From NCBI GenBank assembly GCA_009919365.1, contig RGBZ01000003.1, positions 1-29,497 on the forward strand: a stretch of DNA of 29,497 nucleotides, in the 5' to 3' direction. The stretch comes from a bacterium (GTDB taxonomy: Bacteria > Chloroflexota > Limnocylindria > Limnocylindrales > Limnocylindraceae). The notes under the pieces are model-generated. The model was not told where the DNA came from. It searched no databases and saw only the letters and a list, made by a program, of their open reading frames with translations. The stretch's first letter is position 1. Each line of letters starts with the position of its first letter. Position numbers and translations under genes: made by a program. This document shows, piece after piece, positions 24,364-29,497 of this stretch.

Positions 24364-24947
24364 TCGGACCATTCTCGCGCCGTAGCATCGGAGCGATCGG
24401 AGGCGCGGCTGCCCTCCTGGCTCTCGCCTTGGTTCTGTCGCGAACAAACATCCCAAGTGGACCCACAACACCCAGTGACCTGTATGTCGTTGACCCGAAC
24501 GCCACGGGCATTGAGATTGGCGCCACCTTCACGATCCCTGCAGGGCAACCTGTCGCCGGTGGAGGTGTCTTTGCGGATGCTCAGGCGGCACTCCCAGCCC
24601 CGCAACTCGTCATCGTTGACCTCTTCGCCACCTGGTGCCCTCCCTGCCAGCAAGAGACCCCGGTGCTGCGCTCCCTCGCTGCGACGTACGGCAGTCGCGG
24701 CCTGCAAGTGATTGGCATCTCGGTTGGCGAACTCTCAACCACGGTGGCGGCGTATGCGGCGCGATATCAGCTGGGATACCTCCTCTTAGTCGACGTCAAC
24801 AGTGAGCTCTTTCGCGCGGCAGGCGCTGGTGGGATTCCTACCAAACTCATCCTTGACGGCGAAGGGCGTGTTCTCCGTGTTGTAACGGGGCCGCTGACGC
24901 GGGAATCCGCCGCCGCCCTCGTTGAGGAACTACTCCCTACTCGCTAA
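24360..24947 (+). CDS. TlpA/ResA-type membrane-anchored thioredoxin
   Basis: Extracytoplasmic thiol-disulfide reductase. The 195-residue product has an uncleaved N-terminal signal anchor (about 9-27), a linker, and a thioredoxin fold with WCPPC (C93-C96), and the cis-Pro in GGIPT (P160). Domain order and length fit ResA/TlpA. The start is GTG at 24360, overlapping the ccdA stop as GTGA; this makes CcdA the obvious electron donor. Targets are unknown. Its 3' end overlaps the convergent MBL-fold gene by 11 bases. Confidence 0.93.
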   Translation: MIGPFSRRSIGAIGGAAALLALALVLSRTNIPSGPTTPSDLYVVDPNATGIEIGATFTIPAGQPVAGGGVFADAQAALPAPQLVIVDLFATWCPPCQQETPVLRSLAATYGSRGLQVIGISVGELSTTVAAYAARYQLGYLLLVDVNSELFRAAGAGGIPTKLILDGEGRVLRVVTGPLTRESAAALVEELLPTR

Positions 24948-25773
24948 CGAATCGGAAGCGGTCGCGGTCGGCCTCGATACGGCCGACTGGGGTCTGCACC
25001 TCGTGGCTCATGACGACCAGCCACTCGCCCGCCGCCGCCTCCGCAAAGATGGAAGCCTTCGCGTCAACAGACACCCATGCCTCGTCGTCGTACGCCGTCA
25101 CCCATCGTGGGTTCGCTTGCCAGGGGCGCATGAATAGGTCTCCGAGAAAGAGCAGTGTGCGTTCGCGCCCGCGCACGATGGTGGCCTGGGAGCCGGGTGT
25201 ATGTCCACCGAGCCGACGGAGCGTGATCGTTGGGGTGAGCTCCAGCGTGCCGTCGAACGAGCGTGGTGCAGTAGCGCCGAAGAGGCGCGTGAGGCCCGGC
25301 ACGTCGTAAGCTGCGCGGGCGCGCAGTGAGCCACTCGCCACGGCCGCGATCTCGCGTTCGGGGGCAACGATCGTGGCAATTGGAAAGGCGGCGGCGCCGT
25401 TCTGATCAACAAGGCCACCGGCATGATCTCGGTGCAGGTGGCTCGGCACGATGCTGGAGATTCGATCTACATCGAGCCCAGCCGCAACGAGCGCCTCACG
25501 GGCAGAGCGTGAATCGGTATCCGCATCGCTAACGTGCGCCCCTGCCGGCACTGCGCCAGTCTCTAGGAGCACCCCACCGTTCGCATCACTGACATGCAAG
25601 ATGTTGAGCGCCTGCAAGAGGCGGGATCGTGCATCCAGTTCGTTGGCAACCATCGGTGCCCACGTTTCGTGGGGCACTGGGCCGAAGATCGCCCCAGCAT
25701 CACTCCAGAACGTTCCGATCCGGATCAGATCGACAGTGATCCCGCCAAGATCAAGGCTGCGCCGTTCAGTCAC
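24937..25773 (-). CDS. MBL-fold metallo-hydrolase
   Basis: Zinc-dependent hydrolase of unknown substrate. From the GTG at 25773 (278 residues) the protein shows the metal-binding set H112, H114, D116 and H117 (HLHRDH), H191 (GGHTPGS), D212 (FLGDLF) and H257 (MSHEV). The early segment GAIFGPVPHETW resembles the GGxMFGxVPKxxW block of a large prokaryotic family that includes lactonase- and parathion-hydrolase-like enzymes. The GTG overlaps the dcd stop by eight bases. An earlier ATG (25815) is possible; starting at 25983 would overlap dcd by over 200 bases and adds low-complexity sequence. It is last in the nrdR-dcd group. Confidence 0.85.
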   Translation of the reverse strand: MTERRSLDLGGITVDLIRIGTFWSDAGAIFGPVPHETWAPMVANELDARSRLLQALNILHVSDANGGVLLETGAVPAGAHVSDADTDSRSAREALVAAGLDVDRISSIVPSHLHRDHAGGLVDQNGAAAFPIATIVAPEREIAAVASGSLRARAAYDVPGLTRLFGATAPRSFDGTLELTPTITLRRLGGHTPGSQATIVRGRERTLLFLGDLFMRPWQANPRWVTAYDDEAWVSVDAKASIFAEAAAGEWLVVMSHEVQTPVGRIEADRDRFRFVSE

Positions 25774-26380
25774 GCGGCTTGGAAACCCGTGCTCCGTCAC
25801 GCGCTTGCTGCTCCTCATCAAAACCAACGTGCGCGGCAGATGCGGTTGGTTCCGTTTGGCCCTGATAGCGGCTGCGCAGCTCGCTGCTGCCGTACGGACG
25901 CTCAACCTCAGATGACATGCGGTGGAACGAGATCTGACCGATACGCATCCCTGGGTAGAGTGCAATCGGTAGCCGCGCAACATTGCCGAGCTCCAGGGTT
26001 AGGTTCCCTACCCAACCTGGATCAACGTATCCAGCGGTCGAGTGAATCAGCAAGCCAAGTCGGCCGAGTGATGACTTTCCATCAAGACGTCCGAGTAGCG
26101 AGTTCCCAAGCGAAATCCGTTCGCGCGTCTGGCCCAGAACAAACTCGCCCGGATGCAACATGAACTGCTCTCCATCCGCAACGCGCTCAATCTCGGTCAG
26201 GTCGGGCTGCTCTACGCGCGGATCAATGAAGCCGTACCGGTTGTTGCGAAAGACTCGGAAGGTTCCGTCGAGGTGCAGGTCAACCGACGCCGGCTGCACA
26301 TCCACCGCATCAAATGGCGCGATCGCTATCTCACCGGCGGCGATCGCGGTCAGAATGTCGCGGTCAGAGAGGACGCTCAT
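25766..26380 (-). CDS. dcd: dCTP deaminase, probably bifunctional (dCTP to dUMP)
   Basis: Supplies dUMP for thymidylate synthesis. The 204-residue product closely follows the mycobacterial bifunctional Dcd: SDRDI near the start, VQPASVDLHLDGTFRVF, LHPGEFVLGQT, the GKSSLGRLGLLIHSTAGYVDPG core (101-122) and the catalytic Glu130 in GNLTLEL, then PGMRIGQ and PYGSS. Resemblance to the mycobacterial protein suggests both deaminase and diphosphatase activity (inference). The ATG at 26380 overlaps the nrdR stop as ATGA. A charged C-terminal tail of about 20 residues is unlike the family. Being cotranscribed with nrdR ties it to dNTP control. Confidence 0.95.
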   Translation of the reverse strand: MSVLSDRDILTAIAAGEIAIAPFDAVDVQPASVDLHLDGTFRVFRNNRYGFIDPRVEQPDLTEIERVADGEQFMLHPGEFVLGQTRERISLGNSLLGRLDGKSSLGRLGLLIHSTAGYVDPGWVGNLTLELGNVARLPIALYPGMRIGQISFHRMSSEVERPYGSSELRSRYQGQTEPTASAAHVGFDEEQQARDGARVSKPRD

Positions 26381-26880
26381 ACCTCGGCCTCTACGGATCG
26401 AATTCGGCGCTTCCCCTTTCCTGCACTCTTCTCGGTGAGCAGCTCGTCCACTTCTCGCTTCAGCGTTTCGAGGTCTTCAAACGACTGATAGACGCTCGCG
26501 AACCGAATATAGGCAATCTGGTCAATTTCGCGCAGCGCCGCCATCGTCAGCGCGCCGATACGCGCAGAGGAGAGTTCAGTTGCGCCGCTCGCCCGAATCT
26601 GTGCTTCGATCGCCTCAACGGCGCGCTCGGGGGCATCGACAGGAACCGGACGGCGAGTAAGCGCGCGGCGCAACCCTTCAAGGAGTTTCTGAGAGTCGTA
26701 CTCCTGGCGCTCGCCAGAGCGCTTGATGACGTAGAGCTTGGCGAGTTCGGCGCGCTCGTAGGTAGTGACGCGTGTGCCGCAAATGCGACAGGCGCGACGG
26801 CGGCGAATGACGGCGCCTTCGTCGAGATCGCGCGAATCAACGACGCGCGTATCTGGCTCTTTGCACGACGGGCAACGCAC
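26377..26880 (-). CDS. nrdR: Transcriptional repressor NrdR
   Basis: ATP/dATP-sensing repressor of ribonucleotide reductase genes. The 167-residue product has the zinc ribbon CPSC (C3, C6) and CRIC (C31, C34), followed by an ATP-cone domain (about 48-138) with VIKRSGERQEYDSQKL and the IAYIRFASVYQSFED block. Length is slightly above the usual 150-160 because of a basic C-terminal tail. The start is GTG at 26880 with a strong Shine-Dalgarno (GAGGAGGAG). A candidate NrdR box lies about 70 bases upstream, suggesting autoregulation. No nrd reductase gene is in this window. Confidence 0.97.
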   Translation of the reverse strand: MRCPSCKEPDTRVVDSRDLDEGAVIRRRRACRICGTRVTTYERAELAKLYVIKRSGERQEYDSQKLLEGLRRALTRRPVPVDAPERAVEAIEAQIRASGATELSSARIGALTMAALREIDQIAYIRFASVYQSFEDLETLKREVDELLTEKSAGKGKRRIRSVEAEV

Positions 26881-26949
26881 CCTCGCTCCTCCTCACCTTC
26901 GCACCGCGGCGCGCGGGGCCACCGCAGGTAGCGGTACTGGGGAGAGTCT

Positions 26950-26965
26950 ACACACGATCTTGTGG
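26950..26965 (-). promoter_or_regulatory. Candidate NrdR box upstream of nrdR-dcd
   Basis: ACACACGATCTTGTGG matches the published NrdR-box pattern ACACWATATATWGTGT at 12 of 16 positions, including both ACAC and GTG arms. A weaker partner, CCACCGCAGGTAGCGG (26919-26934, 8 of 16), lies 31 bp away, which is the spacing normally seen for paired boxes. Position in the 105 bp gap before nrdR fits autoregulation. Confidence 0.5.
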
Positions 26966-26985
26966 ACGAAGTCCCATCGCACGAG

Positions 26986-27468
26986 CTATGCGCGGTCGCT
27001 CTCTCCGATTGCATCGCTGGCGTGCTCAAGCACTGGGAGCAGGATGGCTAGTCCGTCACGCACCGCACCACTGCCACCCGGGAGGTTCACGATAAGGGTC
27101 CCTTTCGCCACGCCCGCCACACCACGCGAAAGGATTGCCGCAGGTGTCTGGGACCGCCCCAGCATGCGAATAGCGTCAGGGATCCCTGGGATCAGCCGCT
27201 CCAAGAGTGGTGCGGTGGCGTCTGGCGTGACGTCCCGCGAGCTGAGCCCCGTTCCGCCAGCAGTCAATATGACGTCAACAGTACCGATGTGCTGCTCAAG
27301 CGCTGCGCGAATCGCATTGAGCTCATCGGGGGCGTGTGCTCGTTGCACCTCCCAGCCGTGGGCAACCAGGGCCGCTGCAGCGAGCGCGCCCGCCTTATCT
27401 TCCCGTTCGCCAGCATGAATTGAATCGCTGACGGTGAGCACCAATATTGATCGCGGCGTGTCACTCAT
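26986..27468 (-). CDS. mog: Molybdopterin adenylyltransferase-like protein (MogA/MoaB family)
   Basis: Adenylates molybdopterin before molybdenum insertion. The 160-residue product has ILVLTVSDSIHAG near the N-terminus, the signature TAGGTGLSSRDVTPDAT (69-85) and NLPGGSGAVRDGL near the end, all in place for the MogA/MoaB fold. It could be a MoaB-type paralogue. No other molybdenum cofactor gene is in the window. TAGGAT ends six bases before the ATG at 27468 and no Shine-Dalgarno is visible, so a leaderless transcript is possible, in addition to read-through from the carotenoid gene ending 15 bases upstream. Confidence 0.9.
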   Translation of the reverse strand: MSDTPRSILVLTVSDSIHAGEREDKAGALAAAALVAHGWEVQRAHAPDELNAIRAALEQHIGTVDVILTAGGTGLSSRDVTPDATAPLLERLIPGIPDAIRMLGRSQTPAAILSRGVAGVAKGTLIVNLPGGSGAVRDGLAILLPVLEHASDAIGESDRA

Positions 27469-27480
27469 CTGTGCATCCTA
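27468..27480 (-). promoter_or_regulatory. Candidate leaderless promoter of mog
   Basis: TAGGAT on the minus strand (27480-27475) is followed by six bases (GCACAG) and the mog ATG, so +1 would fall on the A of the start codon. The hexamer matches TATAAT at 4 of 6 positions and starts four bases after the stop of the upstream gene. Geometry is identical to yebC. Confidence 0.4.
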
Positions 27481-27483
27481 CCG

Positions 27484-29037
27484 CTACGCAGCGCCAACAA
27501 GGCTGCGAATGATCAGCATTGCGGCCCCCGCGCCAAGGAAGAGATTCAACAGCATGAATCGACGCCATGCCGCACGTGCGGCCTGGTGGGTTGGCTCACT
27601 CGTAACCAGGGGGACCAGCGAGAGCACACTCGCCAAGGGCAAGAGCGCTCCGATACGCTGCAGTGGTTCGCCTTGGATCAGGAGCAGCAGTCCAGCAACG
27701 GCGTAAAGCGCGATGGCGAACCATCCCCCACCACGAACTCCGAACAGAGTTCCCACTGTCGCGATCCGGCTCCTCCGATCTGCGTCCACATCCTGCAGCG
27801 CTCCCACCACGTGACTCCCCATGTTCCAGAAGAAGAATGCCGCCAGGGGCGCAACCCAAGCCTGCTGGAACGCACCCCCGAGCGCCAGCCCTGCAATCGC
27901 CGGGACGACAAAGTGTGTGGCAGAGATGAACGCGTCCAAGATTGGAGCGGCGCGTGCGCGCACGAACCATGGCGCGCTGTACGCCGTAGCAACGACAATG
28001 CCAACAAGACATGCGATTGGAACCGTGATTGAGCCGATCATCAGGAAGATTGCGGCCGTGCTGCCTGCAAAGAGCAGAAGCCTCCGCAACGTAGGTAGAT
28101 CGCTGTCTTGGAGCAGCGCGCCCTCAGCGCCGCCCTTGCGCGGATTCTTTCGATCGGTGGTGAGGTCGTAGAGATCGTTGATGCCATAGAGATAGAGGTT
28201 GTAGGCAACGCCCCACCAGATCACTAGTGGTAGGAACCATGCGCCAACCGCCTCCCCCGCCCCAGCGGCAAGTGCGCCACCGGCGAACGGGAGTGCGGTG
28301 TTGATCCATGACACTGGACGTGAGGCCAAGAGGAGTCGCCACCAGCGACCACTTGTTGCACGAGCTGTCGCGGTCAGTTGCACAGTAACCAGCACAAACG
28401 CTGCCGCATAGAAGAGATCTTCCACAGGTGCATAGCCCAGCACTACCCCCGAACGCGGTCCGCTTGCGTAATGAAAGAGCCCCGCCGCACACATGATGTT
28501 GTCGAATACGAGTGTCAGGCCGAGGAAGATCGCGACACTCCAACGACTCACCTGGTTGCGGACGAGAAGTGGTGCGGTGAGCAGCAGTGCTCCTGCGGCG
28601 AGCCCCGCCGTTGCCGCCGTGTATTCACCGCCGATGCCGGCCCGGAGCGCTCCTCCTGATACAGCAAGACCAAGGAGGACTGCCGCTCCGATTCGCCGCG
28701 CTGTGAGCTCACCACCGTTCGCGGTTTCATCGGCAGGTCGAACGTTCATGAGCACCACAACTAAGGCGGCTAGTGCTGCAAGGAGTGCGATCTCTTCCAC
28801 TGGCAGTCCAGCATTCAGTGCACCGCGGCCAGGAAGCATCAAGAGTGTTGACGAGAGTGGCGTCGCAAACCAGCCGCGCCAAATACCAACGGCATCGACA
28901 AGCAGGAAGGCCACGGTGGTGATCACCGTCACTGGCAGAAGCACCTGCCGCGAAACTGGAAGGGAGAAGCGTTTAACCAGACCGTGCACCCCAATCACGG
29001 AGAGCCCAATAGCGGCGAGATAGAGGCCGCCCATCAC
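27484..29037 (-). CDS. Three-module carotenoid protein: two lycopene-cyclase domains fused to a UbiA prenyltransferase
   Basis: Integral membrane protein of 517 residues that combines what C50-carotenoid producers usually make as separate CrtYe, CrtYf and CrtEb proteins. Module 1 (about 1-100) has cyclase-type helices and the PVEE motif (79-82). Module 2 (about 115-225) has LVFDNIMCAAGLFHY and a second PVED motif (204-207). Module 3 (about 238-517) is a UbiA fold with the first Asp-rich motif NDLYDLTTD (287-295), RKNPRKGG, and the second QDVDADRRSRIATVGT (415-430). The likely role is adding prenyl units to lycopene and cyclising the ends. The start is GTG at 29037 (GTGA overlap with the upstream stop) or ATG one codon later. 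No phytoene synthase or desaturase is visible; these may lie beyond the right edge. A related elongase-cyclase for another polyprenyl substrate remains possible. Confidence 0.85.
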   Translation of the reverse strand: MMGGLYLAAIGLSVIGVHGLVKRFSLPVSRQVLLPVTVITTVAFLLVDAVGIWRGWFATPLSSTLLMLPGRGALNAGLPVEEIALLAALAALVVVLMNVRPADETANGGELTARRIGAAVLLGLAVSGGALRAGIGGEYTAATAGLAAGALLLTAPLLVRNQVSRWSVAIFLGLTLVFDNIMCAAGLFHYASGPRSGVVLGYAPVEDLFYAAAFVLVTVQLTATARATSGRWWRLLLASRPVSWINTALPFAGGALAAGAGEAVGAWFLPLVIWWGVAYNLYLYGINDLYDLTTDRKNPRKGGAEGALLQDSDLPTLRRLLLFAGSTAAIFLMIGSITVPIACLVGIVVATAYSAPWFVRARAAPILDAFISATHFVVPAIAGLALGGAFQQAWVAPLAAFFFWNMGSHVVGALQDVDADRRSRIATVGTLFGVRGGGWFAIALYAVAGLLLLIQGEPLQRIGALLPLASVLSLVPLVTSEPTHQAARAAWRRFMLLNLFLGAGAAMLIIRSLVGAA

Positions 29038-29497
29038 CTGGTTCGTGCCGTCATGCGATAGGAGGCGAGTGCGGCGCCGTCGCGCATCGCCACGCGAAGC
29101 CAGGCACGACGGTGAGTGCGAGCGAGGAGTAAGGCGATCAGTCCGCCGAACCCCGCTACGAGCACGGTCCGTAGCAGTGCGCCGACGTCGACCAGGTGGG
29201 AGCGCTCCCCCGCGGAGAGGAGTGGAGTATCGCCAAGAGGGGCGTCAAAAGCACCGTCCGTGAGTAGGTCGCCCACCAGAGAATCTGAGAGGGCTTCCGC
29301 GACCCTCGACTCCACCCCAAGCACCGTGTGTGAGCCGCTTATCGACAAGAGGAGATGGACGACTGGTGGGGTGAGAAAGATCGCCGTCGTTGTGCCGATC
29401 GCGAGTGCTGCAGCTGCTAGGGCGAGGAGCGACCGCCGCAAGAGGCGACGGAGGGGCTTCACGCGTCGACGAGGACCTGCCCCTGCTCCCACCACGA
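29034..29497 (-). CDS. DUF1461/TIGR01906-like membrane protein (at window edge)
   Basis: The visible 153 codons encode a basic N-terminus (RRRVKPLRRLLRR), a hydrophobic segment (about 23-50), a mostly polar outside loop and a second hydrophobic segment (about 106-126) with a basic C-terminus. The block LLSAGERSHLVDVGALL resembles the E..H..DV pattern of the TIGR01906/DUF1461 integral membrane family, whose function is unknown. A GTG at 29495 is the first visible start, but the frame is open to the window edge so the true start may lie outside. Family members have about 200 residues or more, which favours a missing N-terminus. It overlaps the carotenoid gene by four bases. Confidence 0.6.
   Translation of the reverse strand, partial: VVGAGAGPRRRVKPLRRLLRRSLLALAAAALAIGTTTAIFLTPPVVHLLLSISGSHTVLGVESRVAEALSDSLVGDLLTDGAFDAPLGDTPLLSAGERSHLVDVGALLRTVLVAGFGGLIALLLARTHRRAWLRVAMRDGAALASYRMTARTR

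Noticed and set aside
25774..25983. Long N-terminal extension of the MBL-fold protein to 25983
   Set aside because: It would overlap dcd by more than 200 bases and adds Ser/Arg/Ala-rich sequence unlike the family; GTG 25773 or ATG 25815 is more plausible.
1..29497. CRISPR arrays, insertion sequences, prophage or integron traces near the two tRNA genes
   Set aside because: No regularly spaced repeats, transposase or integrase frames, or tRNA 3'-end duplications were found.

Overview
The window is GC-rich, almost fully coding and chromosomal, with housekeeping genes and two tRNA genes. RNase Y, MutS2 and a ThrRS without a TGS domain, together with an actinobacterial-like Dcd and a C50-type carotenoid fusion protein, suggest a free-living Chloroflexota (for example a Limnocylindria-like freshwater or soil lineage). 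A deep-branching actinobacterium-like lineage is the alternative. This taxonomic call is an inference from gene content. I see no insertion sequence, phage gene or CRISPR array, and no gene-free stretch above 135 bases.

Layout. (1) 1-626, minus: 5' part of rny, cut by the window edge, with its own promoter. (2) 762-8048, minus: tyrS, yebC, ruvC, ruvA, ruvB, tgt, recA, recX, tightly packed and mostly overlapping; this joins Holliday-junction processing and RecA/RecX to translation genes. (3) 8073-10652, plus: a class A penicillin-binding protein, divergent from tyrS across only 24 bp. (4) 10660-20222, minus: tRNA-Val(GAC), thrS, infC, rpmI, rplT, pheS, pheT, cvpA, mutS2, the classic thrS-infC-L35-L20-pheST cluster with extra genes downstream. 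(5) 20257-21906, plus: pseudouridine catabolism, with a broken kinase gene (psuK) followed by an intact psuG. (6) 21920-23370, minus: tRNA-Arg(CCT) and an MFS exporter. (7) 23412-24947, plus: a glutaredoxin-like protein, CcdA and a TlpA-type thioredoxin in overlapping frames, which looks like a complete route carrying reductant from cytosol to cell exterior. (8) 24937-29497, minus: a DUF1461-type membrane protein (reaches the window edge), a three-module carotenoid protein (two lycopene-cyclase domains plus a UbiA prenyltransferase), mog, then nrdR, dcd and an MBL-fold hydrolase behind a probable NrdR box.

The points most worth attention are: the cyclase-cyclase-elongase fusion; infC starting from a non-canonical ATT (or ATC) codon with no ATG, GTG or TTG available; a repeated arrangement in which a TANNNT hexamer sits 6-7 nt before an ATG without a Shine-Dalgarno (yebC, tyrS, psuK, mog), suggesting leaderless mRNAs; a near-symmetric shared -10 between tyrS and the PBP gene; the decayed psuK beside an intact psuG; and tRNA genes placed directly upstream of thrS and the MFS gene.
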